Of a DNA stretch of 64,000 nucleotides, positions 11,616 through 22,091 are shown in pieces. The position numbers and the translations under genes are program-made. Source of the stretch: Orientallactaga sibirica (taxonomy: Eukaryota > Chordata > Mammalia > Rodentia > Dipodidae); the NCBI GenBank assembly GCA_036365145.1, contig JAEOAD010000015.1, positions 1,860,001 through 1,924,000 on the forward strand, given 5' to 3'. The notes under the pieces are model-generated. The model was given only the letters and a program-made list of their open reading frames with translations. It was not told where the DNA came from and did not search any database. Position 1 is the stretch's first letter, and every line of letters begins with the position of its first letter.

Positions 11616-12600
11616 TTCTTCTTCATTTCTTTGAGCATAGATATCATCATTCCCTTGAAATCTTTGTCAGGAATTTCATCTAAAACAGTCTCATTTGTGA
11701 ACCGTTCTGATGGATTTGTAATTTTTGGTGGGATTGCATTGTCTTGATTCTTTGTGTTTCTTGTATTATAATGTAGTGACTTATGCATCCTGGATTGATT
11801 TGATGCTTAGGTTTCGTATTCATCTTCAGTGTTCTTAGGTGTTGTGGTCCACCTTTATATAATTTCAGGATATGAGTTTAAGGTGTCAAGTGCAGCACTT
11901 GTACCTAAGTAGAAGTACTCCTAGCTGTTGAGTTTGCTTGCTAAGCAAGTATTGTAGTGGACTGGTGGAACAATTTACAGGCAAGTTCTAAACTTCAACA
12001 GAGCAAAATACACATTCAATTGACATGAACACAGAGTATACAAGTGTGAGAATTGAGACAAACAGTCCTATAGGGTCAAAATCCCTAAGGGCATGTGATG
12101 GTCCACGCCCTTAGTCCTGTCAGCTTGGGAATCAGACCCTGTCCTCAATAATAACTGAAGCAAAAGATAAAGGCCCTTTAAATCTATAAGTACTACAGAT
12201 AGCAATATTCAACCCTTCATATTCAGCTTATTTGAAAGTGGTAAAGCCACCCACAAATATGTAATAAATACCCTGCCTTGACCTGGAAAGAGTGGTTAGC
12301 ACTTCCAATGCAGGCCTTTATTATCTTTTGGTGTGGCTTTTAAACTCACCAATGCTGGGTGCCCACCTCGTTACCTGAGCTGTGGAGCTTGGGTCAGGTA
12401 TGCTGGGTCCGGTGTTGGCGATGTGGACCAGATCTGCCACTAGGTGCTCGATTCTACCAACACCCTGGGGAAACTGATGGTTGGGGGATGGGCGAGTTCA
12501 GGAAGCCTGCAGCAGCTCACGGTGTGTGTCTCTTTCAGTAACTCAGCAGATTTTTCTTTGATTTCTGGGCTCTGTGAGGAGACTGATGAGGTTGAAAAGT

Positions 12601-12632
<32 letters not shown>

Positions 12633-13053
12633 GTTCGGGCAGTGTTTGCAGCGGAAGCTCAGCGGGGCTGATCTGGGTGGCAGCTTTGAACCGAGGGTTG
12701 GAACTGTGGCGAGGATCCGCTGGGGAGCCCGCTGAGTGAAGCGGAGCTGCTGGGGTGCCCTTGGCATGGAGCGGAGCTCCTGGGGGCCTGCGGATGGGGA
12801 GCCCATGGATGGGGAGCCCGCAGATGGGGAGCCCACGGATGAGGAGCCTGCAGATGGGGAGCCCGCGGATGGGGAGCGAGCTGCCAGGGGCCGCACTCTC
12901 CACAGTGGGTTTCTGGCTGTCTTCTGCTTTTCTGCTATTTCCCGGAGAAAATATTCTGCTCTCTTCCTCAGAAGAGTGTAGTTTTTCTTGATTCCCTCCC
13001 TGATCTGGTTTGGCATGGCTCCTATGCTGCCATCTTAGCCGGAAGTCCCAGTC
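11616..13053 (-). promoter_or_regulatory. L1 5'UTR with 15-bp tandem repeat and homopolymer
   Basis: Sequence between the 5' end and ORF1. It contains a pure T-run on the plus strand (12603-12632) and a GC-rich block with tandem repeats (12796-12879). Matching 5'UTR sequence occurs in the copies at 25471-27190 and 49506-50750. This is where an L1 internal promoter would lie; no promoter motif was identified. Confidence 0.7.
12782..12879. repeat. 15-bp tandem repeat in the L1 5'UTR
   Basis: Five full units of the type GGGGAGCCCRYRGAT from 12796 to 12870, a 14-base degenerate unit before (12782-12795) and a partial unit after. Because the unit length is a multiple of three, frames on both strands stay open through it (for example 12736-12981 plus and 12543-13016 minus); these are repeat artefacts, not genes. 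Confidence 0.9.
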
Positions 13054-13064
13054 GAGATATAGAT
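13054..13064. repeat. L1 target-site duplication, right copy
   Basis: GAGATATAGAT; the partner is at 5507-5517. Confidence 0.75.
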
Positions 13065-13990
13065 GTTTTTAAATGTCCCTGGCCAGCATTTGAAAGTGTC
13101 CTATGTCTGCAGTCAAGAAGGCCTGAAGGGAAAGGGATGGAAAAAGAAGAGACAGGTTCCCAGGGACAAGAGGAGCCTAAAGTAGAGGTGATATTGAATA
13201 GGGATACTGCAGTTGTAAGAGGCTGTTGAAGAGAGGTGAAAAGAAAACAAGCAGTATGGTATGGAATTTAGCTGGTTGAACAGGAAGAGTGAGGAATTTA
13301 GGATAGACACCCAAACTGGGGTGGAAAAGTAAAAGTCATGGAGGTTATGTTGAAGATCATGAGCCTGATGTATAACTCATTCCACCTGTATGATGGAATT
13401 TTGGGTTGTCACTGGTGCTGTTTGGAGTGACCTGAAAATCTTTACTTTGCCTCCACAGAAGGATTGTGTCCCAAATTTGTCTACTGTGTAGGCCACTTCC
13501 TCTGTTCCATCTACCCATTTTTGGTTACAGGGAGCATTAATTGTAAAAATAACATTTCTCCCTTGTTGTTTGAGTTGTCATGGAGCAATACTACAGCCTG
13601 ACCTAGAGTAATGATATCTACAACTTCATCGGTGTTACCCTCCCAATTGGGTACTTTTCCTGTATTCAGGGTTAATCTGGTTCTGTATCAGGCAAATATA
13701 TATGGGCCATGATGAGTTGAAGATACAGGAGTTGAAAAAAACAATGAGGAGATCCAGTGGAAGCACCAGGGATGAAGAAGGAAAGGTAGATGAGTGCTGC
13801 ACATCCTGAGATGGGGCAAAAGGCAGATGTAAGGAGTTCGTCATTTTTGTCTGTGGCCAAGACACCAAAATGCCAAGTGCAAGGTAGGGATGAACATTCA
13901 GAGGCCAGGGAGAAAGAGTACATCATAAGAAAAGATAGACATGGAGTTATTAGTGTCCCTATGGGAAGCATTCTGATATGGTGGGCAGTG
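13065..13990 (-). pseudogene. env: Class I ERV env relic, surface subunit part
   Basis: This follows directly from the env part on the other side of the inserted L1. Minus-strand frames such as 13672-13971 (99 codons, starting MLPIGTLITPCLSF) have a hydrophobic start and scattered cysteines compatible with a degraded Env surface subunit, and they lie just 3' of the integrase relics. No diagnostic motif is intact, so the call is positional. Confidence 0.5.
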
Positions 13991-16900
13991 TCAGAAGATG
14001 AGAGATTTTGAGCTTAAGGGGACCAGTTGAGGTAGAAGAGCACTTATTCCCTGTTGGTCCAGAATCAAGCAGTGGCATCTTGACCCATTTGAGTTGAGGA
14101 TGGATCCAGGTGGCAATATCCTAAAGCTTTGCTGCCATATGAGTGGTGAGGATAACAAGGTGAGGTCTGGTCCAGTGAGGCATGAGGTTCAGTGGGTGAG
14201 ATTGTATAAGATATACCTGATCACTGGGTTTGAGAGAGAGAGAGAGAGAGAGAATGAATAGTGGCTTCTTTTCATGCTTGAGGTATGAGGTGGTCAGCAT
14301 ATTCCCAGAGAATGTTTCTAATGAGAGTGAATGCCAGTAAGAGCCCATGGAGAGGAGTGTCTGTTAGAGGAGGAATGTTTCCTAGGAGGAAAGGATGGCC
14401 ATACATGACTTCAAAAGAGCTGAGAAAAGAGGAATCTCTGGGGTAGATCTGATTTGTGCAAGGGCAAGAGGGAGGGAATAGGTCCAAGGTGAGTAAAGTT
14501 CAGAGGTTAACTTTGAAAAGTGGGTTTTAAGGATGGCATTTTCCCTTTCTACCTTGTCTGAGGATTGGGGTCTGTATGGGACATGGAGTCATCAGTCTAT
14601 TACCAGGGCTCTGGATACTTCCTGTGTTACCTTAGAGACAAAGGCTGGTCCATTGTCAGATTGAATAATAAGAAGGGTGAAATGAGGTAGAATGGACTTA
14701 AGAATGTGGGAGGCAACTATGTTTGCAGTTTCTCCAGTTGTTGGTAAGGCTTCAACCCATGCTGAGAAAATCTATACCATAGTGAGAAGGTATTTAGTCT
14801 TTTTGTGAGGAGGCATGTGAGTGAAGTCTATTTGCCAATCAATCCTGGGGAGAGAACCCCAGTGTTGGAGGGGTTTGAAGGAAGAAGGGGGTTGGGTTCT
14901 CCCTGGTAGGGAGGCTTTGGTGCAGAGGAAGCAGGCTTGAGTCACAGAGGAAATCAGTGAGGAGAGGCAAGGTTGGAAAAGAAGTGGAGTCAGGAATCTT
15001 TGCAGGGGGCAGGCACCAATATGGAAAAGATTATGTGAGTTAATATGGTAGTAAGCTGGGGACCAGGTAGGCAGTAGAGTTCTCCCAAGAGTAGCCAGTC
15101 CTGTGGGCCTGAAATGGAGCCCTGTTCAGCGAAAGTCTGGTATTGTTCCAGGGTATATAAAGGAGTAAAGGAGGCTAGAGCAAGGAAAAGAGCTGAGACT
15201 GTATCCATAATTTGAAGGCTTGATTTTTGGGCAATTCTGTCTGCAAATGAGTTTCCCCGGGCCATAGGTGAGGTTAGAGGCTTGTTTCTCCTGCAGTGGA
15301 TGATACCTGTTTTGGTATGAAGGTAGGAGGTCTCTAATAGCTTGAGGATAAGAGGCCTATTGGTAATTGGGGTTCCCTTTGCTGAGAGAAAACCTCTCTC
15401 CTTCCAGTTTGCACCAGGGTGATATAAAATATGAAAGCCATATTAGGAGTCAGTATATATGTTGCCTGCTTTTCCTTGAGCTGAAGTCAGGGCCCTGGTT
15501 AGGGTGATAAGCTCAGCCTTTTGGGATATACTCCCTTTAGGCAGTGGGCCAGTCTCTATTGTCTGGTCCTCTGAGAAAATTGCATATACTGCTATTCAGG
15601 ATCCCTGTGGAGTAATAGAAGTGCTTCCATCTATATTCCATGTGTGGTCATGGTCAGGGAAGGAAGACAGTGAAATTCTGGGGTTGGGATAGGTGACATC
15701 TTCTAGAGTCTCTAGATGGGAGTATTTAAGTTGCTTAGGTAGGGGTACAACGGTAACCAGGTTAAGTGAGGGGCAGGAGTCTAAAGTAATATTCGGGTTG
15801 TGTAGAAAGGTAACAATAAAAAGTTGAAGTTGAAGGAGATAAACACAGAGAACATCCAACTCCAACTAAGCCAGATATCCAGAGACACAGAGGCTCCCAA
15901 AACCTCATCAATGAAACAGAACTAAAATGACCCCAATGTGGCTCAGGGAAAACTCGCGGAAGAGGGGGCGGAAAGATTGTTAGAGTCACAAGTTGGGGCA
16001 TTATGCACAGAGACTGGGGCCTACCCACCAGCACTCTTGAGTAACCTCACAATGCATGACCCACATTCCCCATTGATGAGGGTCCCTTTGAAAGTGGGAG
16101 GACAGGGAGGAGGACAATGGAACCAACACTATGAATGTAAAATCAGAATAATATAAATAAAAAATATATATCTATTAAAAAAAAAGTTGAAGTTTGGATG
16201 GGATTAGGGTTGACAGGAATGAGTTTTAGAGGTCTTTGAATCTATGGGATGAAAGAACTGTGAGCTTTTGACCAAAGGTGACTTTTTGTACTTCCTGGGT
16301 CAAGAGTGCTGCTGAGGCCAGGGTACATAGGCAAGACTGCCAGTCCCTGACAGAGGTCTCTTATTGTTTGGAGAGATAGACTGCCAGGGAAAAAGAGGGG
16401 TCTTTCTTCTGTCCCAGAACTCCCAGTGCTATTTCTCCCTTTTCAGTGCTATAGAGAAGAAATGCCGGTTGGAGGTTGGGAAGAGCTAGGGCTGGTGCTG
16501 TCAGGAGAGTATCTCATAGGCAAGAAAATGAGCATCTATCTCAGTCTTGGGATCAAGTGCTTCATGAGGGTCCCCTTAACTTTGTCATAGAGGGGTTTTG
16601 CCAGGAGGGCAAAATTGAGAGTCCATGTTCTGAGAAACCCAGTGAAACCAAGAAAAGATAGGATTTATTCCTTAAAGGTAGGAGGTGAGAAGGATAAAAG
16701 TTGCTGTTTGTAGTCTAGGGTTAGTTGTCATGAGGTGGGAGTAAGGAGCAAACCAAGGTACTTAACTTGGGTTAGAAAGAGTTGAGCCTTAGAGGGGGAA
16801 ACTATAATCTTTGGAGCCTAGAAAGTTGAGAAATTTGTTCATGTGACATCTGTAATCTGGAAGGGAGAGTGAGCAGAGCAGAAGGTCATCAACATACTAC

Positions 16901-17560
16901 AAAAGTATGCTAGGTGACAGGTTGAGGGACAGGAAGTCAGTGGACAGAGTTTAGCCAAACAGGTGAGGGCTATGTCTAAAACATTGGGGGAGTACAGCCC
17001 AGGTTAGTTGAGTTTCATTGTGTGTGTCAGGGTCTTCCCAGATGAAAGTGAAGAAGTCATAGGAGTCAGGATGGAGAGGTACAGAGAAGAAAGTATCTTT
17101 GAGGTCAAGCACTGAAAAATGAGTGTTAGAAGAAGGAATGTGGGAGAAAAGGGTGTTAGGCACTACCAGGTGAATGGGCAAGACAGCAATATTAACTAAG
17201 TGAAGATCTTGGATTAATCAGTAGGTTCCATCAGGCTTAATGATGGGTAGGATGGGAGTATTGTAGGGGAAACATGTGAGATGGATGAGGCCAGCCTGGA
17301 GGAGGTGAGAAATGATGGGTTTAAGTTCCTGATGGTGTTTAAGTGAGAGCGGGTATTGGGGCCAGCAGGAAAACACTGTAGGGTCTTTGAGCTTATTACA
17401 AAGGGGTGGATGATGTGAGACCAGAAAAGGTGAAGGTGTGTCCCACGCTTAGGGCTCAACCTCAGGAGTGGGAAGAAGAACGTTAGGGGCTTTGACAAGA
17501 GAGGGATCTGGAGTAAGGATGAAGAAGGTGGATGAGTAGAGGGTTAAAGGAGAGGGAGAG
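13991..17560 (-). pseudogene. pol: Class I ERV pol relic (RT, RNase H, integrase)
   Basis: A gammaretrovirus-like polymerase, decayed. The RT is visible at 16951-17181 (LDLKDTFFSVPLHP and a degraded LPQ.F..SP.LFG block). The catalytic YVDD codons are at 16885-16896, preceded immediately by an in-frame TAG (16897-16899). RNase H to integrase sequence is around 14990-15300 (GNSFADRIAQKSS). The integrase C-terminal part is at 14272-14487, including FEVMYGHPFLL. Multiple stops and frameshifts rule out function. The region is interrupted by an L1 3'-end insertion at 15832-16180. Confidence 0.85.
15832..16180 (+). mobile_element. 5'-truncated L1 3'-end insertion
   Basis: Non-ERV sequence ending in an A-run, flanked by a perfect 14-bp duplication (AAAAAGTTGAAGTT at 15818-15831 and 16181-16194). 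It carries L1 3'UTR-type sequence (a plus-strand GGAGGACAGGGAGGAGGACAAT tract, then an A-rich end). It inserted into the pol relic after the provirus was in place. Confidence 0.85.
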
Positions 17561-17830
17561 TTTTTGCATGATGTCTTGGCCCAGAAGTGGAGCAGGGAAA
17601 CAGGGCATTACAACAAAGGAATGGGAAAGTTTAGTGTCCCAAACATTGCAAGATAAGGGAGTAGTAATATGAGGAGAATGGGGTCAGCCATCTACAGCCA
17701 CCATGGAGATCTGTGAGGGAAAAGTCTGGCCAGAGTAGGATGGCAGGATGGACCACGTGGCCCCAAAATCTATTATGAATGAGACAGGCCTACCTGTTAT
17801 CTGGACTGTTATCCTGGGCTACTCCATTTT
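17561..17830 (-). pseudogene. pro: Class I ERV protease relic
   Basis: A retroviral aspartic protease matures Gag and Pol. On the minus strand the active-site block reads FIIDFGATWS, with the DFGA codons at 17759-17770; the family motif is DTGA or DSGA, so the catalytic Asp is kept but the next residue is altered. A PAPLLGQDI block further on matches the usual C-terminal PLLGRD-type motif. It sits between the gag zinc knuckle and RT, in the right order. Confidence 0.75.
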
Positions 17831-19354
17831 TATGTGGAGAGTATTATCAGGGGGTCCCAGGAATTGTCAATCTTTGGCCGCCAAGCCCAGAAGATCAGTG
17901 AGCGGCTCCTGTGGAGGGTGAGGGGAAGGGGCTGGCCAACCTTGTCAAGGCAGAGGACAGTCAACCTTTCAGTGTCCTGGGAGTCCACAGTGAGGATAGG
18001 GTCCTGGCAGTGGGTGTGGGCTGGGTCAAGCCTTGGCCAAGTGTCCAGTGGTGTTACACATGAAGCAGGGTCCCAGTGGTGATCATCAAGGCCCTGATGT
18101 CTTCTTTGGAGGATCCTGAAGAGCTGCAGCCAGGAGCTGGCATTTTTGTTTGTCTCTGGCCAGCCTTTCAGTCAATTCCTGGTCATCTTGGCTGATAAAA
18201 ACCTTAAAGGCCAGCCCGGCATGGTGGTGCACAGCTTTCACCTTTAATCCCAGCACTTGGGAGGCAGAGGTAGGAGGATTGCCGTGAGTTTGAGGCCACC
18301 CTGAGACTACAGAGTGAATTCCAGGTCAGCCTGGACCAGAGTGAGACCCTACCTAAAAAAAAAAAGAAAGAAAGAAAGAAAAAAGAAAAAAAAAAACCTT
18401 TAAAGGCCATTTCAAGCAGATATCCCTGGGCGGGGGAGGGGGGTGAGGGCTTTTTTTGAAGTGTTTGAGGTTTTTCCCGATATCAGAGGCAGATTGGGCT
18501 AGGAAGTAGGTGTTAAAGTACTGTGGTTTCCTCCTGTGAATTGGGATCAAGGTGGTTATATTGGATAAGTGCCTCAGTTAAGTGCCCCATGAATTCTGCT
18601 GGGTTCTTGTCAGGTTTCTGAGTGAGCAAGCAAAGCCTGTCAAAATTGACAACCTTAAGGGAGACCTTTTGAAGGATAACCAAGAGGCAGACTATTATCT
18701 TGTTTCATGTCACCAAGGGTTCTCTTGGGATAGCTACTGCACCTACTGGGTAGGTAGGGTCAGTTACATGTATCTCATCAGCATGATCCTGGGCAGCCAC
18801 CTAAATGCATTCCTGTTTATCATGGGTGAGGGTACTGGACAGGATGACACCAATTTCATGTGCATGAGCAGGCGCATTGAACAAGAGGGGAGAGGGGAGG
18901 AAAGGGTGGTGAGGATGGCTCAGATGGAGGTGGGTGGGGGTTGAGGAGGAGCAGGGGGCAGGTCATCAATGGCATTGTGATTTAGAGCTTAAGGAGGGGA
19001 AGAATAAGGAGGGGGTGTTGAATTTGGTTTTATCCACGAGGCCTTGACCAGAAGAATCTGCTAAGTAGGGTAAGCAGAACAGAGAGATGGATGGGCATGT
19101 GGAGAAAAAAAAATCTTGAATATAGGGTATCTCAGACCACTTGCCTTTTCAGTGGTAGAAGTTATTTAAATAAGTAAGAATTTGGAAATCAAAAGTACCA
19201 TTTTCAGGCCATATAGACCTGTTGGCCAGACCATGTTGCATTAAAAGATTAAACAGCAAGGTTTGTTATCACTCTGGAGCTTTAATTTCTTTAAGTTTCA
19301 AAGGAGAAAAGCCAGAGGGGCAATAGGAACAGTTTTTGAAGCCTTATTTCCCAT
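17831..19354 (-). pseudogene. gag: Class I ERV gag relic
   Basis: The start codon is at 19352-19354 (minus) and the product begins MGNKASK, with the N-terminal glycine expected for myristoylation. The frame stops after 18 codons. Near the 3' end a zinc knuckle CFMCNTTGHLAKA (18026-18067) fits CX2CX4HX4C except that the last Cys codon is now TGA (18026-18028). Capsid sequence between is too decayed to delimit. A B1 is inserted at about 18211-18400. Confidence 0.8.
18211..18402 (+). repeat. B1 SINE in gag relic
   Basis: Carries CCCGGCATGGTGGTGCACAG, the TTTAATCCCAGCACTTGGGAG block and CCACCCTGAGACTACAGAG, with an A/AAAG-rich tail. The flanking words AAACCTTAAAGGCCA and AAACCTTTAAAGGCCA form a 14-15-bp target-site duplication. 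Confidence 0.95.
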
Positions 19355-19974
19355 TTTGGATGAGAGGGAGAAGGAAAGCATATAGGAGGAGGCTCTCAAA
19401 AGGAGGAGAGGAGGAAAGGAAGGAGATGACAATGAAAAGAAAGAACGAGAGCTCAAGCTGGGTTTACACAAAGGAACACCAACAGTACCTGCACCTTCCA
19501 TTGGGTAAAGGCCATAGAGGTTGTGACTGATGGCTGGTTAATCTTTCACTGGGCAAAGTGGGTGTCTGTGCTCCTGAAATTGTAAGTGGCTGATGGTGAG
19601 AGAGGAGACCTCAGAAAAAGGGGAGAGGATGGGAAAAGAGGAGGAAAGTGTCCCAAAAGCCAGTGAATCAAACCAAAAGGAGCCCCTCAGGGTTTGGTAG
19701 TCAGGAAATGAAGATACCCAAGGTGCATCTTTCTCAATACCTAGAGTGTCCAGGAATGGGTGATGGGTGTCACCTGGCATGCTGGCATGGCTTTCAGACA
19801 AGAGAGAGCATATGCTCAAGAGCAGGCCAATTCATGAGGGACACTTACCAAGAAAAAGGGAGGAGACAAAGAAGGGAAGAAGAAAGAGGTGGTTGGGGAA
19901 AGAGGTCTGGTCACACAAGAGGACAACTGGGAGCCTCCTATATGAGTCATGGCACTAGATGTACAGTTTGAGAA
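19355..19974 (-). other. Class I ERV 5' leader
   Basis: Sequence between the 5' LTR and the gag start. No clear primer-binding site could be matched to a tRNA directly next to the LTR. Small frames on both strands here are purine-rich artefacts. Confidence 0.55.
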
Positions 19975-20318
19975 TGACCAAGACTATGTAAGACCACTCT
20001 GAGGCAGGAAAAGGGGCTTTATTGAGGTATGAGCTACTGGGAGAGAGCAGTAGCCTTGAGTCTGGGTGGTTTGTGTTTTTATAGAGTGTTTCTTCTTGGG
20101 AGGGGGAATAGGGGACAAAAGGAGTTGGGGAGTAGGGAAATAATCAATCAGAGAATGGATTGCTATCAGTAGAGAGGTGAGGTGGTCTCTAAGGTAAGAT
20201 CTGTTGGAAACTGTAGCAATGTAAACATCTTGTTGTTTCCTGAGGTTGCATCACTTAAGCTACTGCCACCTTCTTCCTTTATCCTAACACTATTTTGGGA
20301 CTCTTGTCCTACCTAACA
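19975..20318 (-). mobile_element. 5' LTR of the class I ERV provirus
   Basis: 344 bp, TGACCAAGAC...CCTAACA on the plus strand. On the minus strand the AATAAAGCCCC polyadenylation region lies about 50 bases from the U5 end. It matches the LTR at 3875-4651 along its length, with many differences, so the provirus is old. No flanking target-site duplication is recognisable. Confidence 0.85.
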
Positions 20319-20881
20319 ATTTCCTTTTGTCCTGGTGGAACATAAAACTGTTTTAATTACATAGACACATGGAAAAAGGTCATCTTGAATTTGCCAAGTA
20401 TGGTACCTTCCTTTGTTTATTTGCTATTAAACAGTGTAAAAGGGACCTAAAGATCCTAACTGGGCTGTAAATTTAAAAACATTATGAGAATTATAACCCA
20501 GAGCAACAGATGCCTCAGTTGGTCAGAGAGATATCAGGTTATATACAGAAACACAGTAAATTGACTATTTTATGGGGCTGATATAGCCCAAGATTATTTG
20601 GCTCTAGACAGTAATAAATTCTCCTTAACTGCTTCAGATAAAGTTCTAATAATACAGGTGTAGTCCTTAGGAACTTCAGTCTTTGTTGGCCTTTGAGCCT
20701 TACTGGTATCTCTTATTTTCCCTTTTAAGAGTTAGAACCCATAATAATTTGGAAAGTGGATGTTAACTCCATCTGGCTTCTCTACATTGGAAACATGGAA
20801 AAGAGTTATAAAATTTTTAATCTTATGGCCTAGGCCTTTGGCAACAATAGGAGGAAACCCAGAAATTCAACTATAATTAAA
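20319..20881. other. Unassigned intergenic sequence
   Basis: No gene and no repeat family recognised; AT-rich. It lies to the right of the class I provirus and may be genuine flanking DNA. Confidence 0.45.
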
Positions 20882-20893
20882 AACAACTTTTAG

Positions 20894-21040
20894 GGCTGGA
20901 GAGATGGCTTAGCAGTTAAGGTGCTTGCCTGCAAAGCCAAAGGACCCATGTTCGACTCCCCAGGACCCATGTAAGCCAGATGCACAAGGGGGTGCATGCA
21001 TCTGGAGTTCATTTGCAGTGGCTGGAAGCCCTGGCATGCC

Positions 21041-21087
<47 letters not shown>

Positions 21088-21190
21088 TCTCTCTCTCTCT
21101 ACCTGTCTATTTCTGTATCTCTCTCTCTCAAATAAACAAAAATAAAATAATAATAATAATAATAATATATAATATAATAATAATAATAAT
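20894..21190 (+). repeat. DIP-like tRNA-derived SINE, full copy
   Basis: Starts GGCTGGAGAGATGGCTTAGC. Pol III box A (TGGCTTAGCAG, 20905-20915) and box B (GTTCGACTCC, 20950-20959) are in place. A CT-rich region (21044-21115) and a TAA-rich tail follow. A perfect 12-bp duplication AACAACTTTTAG (20882-20893 and 21191-21202) flanks it. This is the best-preserved copy in the window and the reference for the others. The family name is from memory of jerboa B2-superfamily SINEs. Confidence 0.9.
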
Positions 21191-21528
21191 AACAACTTTT
21201 AGATTAACTTCATGCCTTCTCATCAAGATGGCAAGATATATGAGATTCCAGGGTCATTAGGTCCTAACAGACCCCAAGTGGGAGGGTGCGGAGGGACACA
21301 GTAGGGAATCCACTGATTCCCATGCTCTCATTTAGCCCACTAGTCCCCCAGGCCTCTCTAGCACCCATCCCAGCTGCATGCCCCGCAGATTGGAACCCTT
21401 TTCTCCTGCCACCAGATCCACACCATCCCCTCTCCCCATCCCACCACGTGCCACCAACCACCATGTCCATGCCATTGAGACCATGTTGTCTCCCATCACC
21501 TCTCCCCACCACCAGGTCTCTGGGGCCC

Positions 21529-21911
21529 TGTAGCAGACAGCTTCAGGTTCGCTGAGATGAACTTCCAGACCAGGCACAGTTATGGAGGAAGGGATATTAT
21601 TTATTGAAGCTTACAGATCCAGGGGAAGTTCCATAAGGGCAGGAGAAATAGCCTGCTCTCCACAGGACCAAGCAGAGAGAGAGAAAGCCAACCAGCCACC
21701 ACAGCACACAGAGTAAAACTACAGCCAAAGGCCCAGCACACTTCAGGAACTCCTGCTAGACACATTTGCATATCTTTACAATGGAATCTCAAACCATCAC
21801 CACACCTTAAGACCAGGCCCCCAGTGACCTTGCCTCTAGCAAGGTGATTGCAGATGCAAACTATAACTAATAAAACACTGAATATATATTCAATATATTC
21901 AAACTACCTCA
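21529..21911 (-). mobile_element. MaLR LTR (383 bp)
   Basis: TGTAGCAGAC...AACTACCTCA, flanked by a perfect 5-bp duplication GGCCC (21524-21528 and 21912-21916). On the minus strand AATAAATAAT supplies a polyadenylation signal after the block CTTCCCCTGGATCTGTAAGC. It is closely related to the copy at 26180-26573. Confidence 0.92.
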
Positions 21912-22091
21912 GGCCCCATCAGGGCCATGCCAACTCCTCCCATCCTTGCCATCAAAAGCCTAATCTAGTCAAACATAAAAGGGAACAATTACTGAAGGTA
22001 CTTCAAGGGTAAACTACAGTTTCCTCCTGAATTAAATAAGATTTCTGTGATGGGCAGACTACAGCACAAAAGGAACAATACAAAACATTAA

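Larger units (their letters stand above)
5518..13053 (-). mobile_element. Nearly full-length L1 retrotransposon, minus strand
   Basis: About 7.5 kb, with 5'UTR (11616-13053), ORF1 (10692-11615), a broken ORF2 (6824-10699) and a 3'UTR (5518-6823) ending in a T-run on the plus strand. The 5' end, read on the minus strand as GGGACTTCCGGCTAAGATGG, agrees with the starts of the copies at 25471 and 49506. The bracketing 11-bp target-site duplication and the continuation of ERV env and pol on either side show that it inserted into the class I provirus. Confidence 0.92.

Noticed and set aside
12782..12879. CRISPR-like array
   Set aside because: Direct 15-bp units with no spacers, in a eukaryotic L1.
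12543..13016. 157-codon minus-strand frame with a proline/serine repeat
   Set aside because: It is kept open by the 15-bp tandem repeat and a T-run in the L1 5'UTR; equally long frames exist on the opposite strand, and related L1 copies do not preserve it.
19336..19971. Plus-strand frames with basic/acidic residues
   Set aside because: Antisense of ERV gag and leader; purine-rich GGAGGA tracts give R/E/K runs.
20894..21190. tRNA gene
   Set aside because: Pol III boxes A and B are present, but the body cannot form a tRNA cloverleaf and continues into a SINE tail with a target-site duplication.
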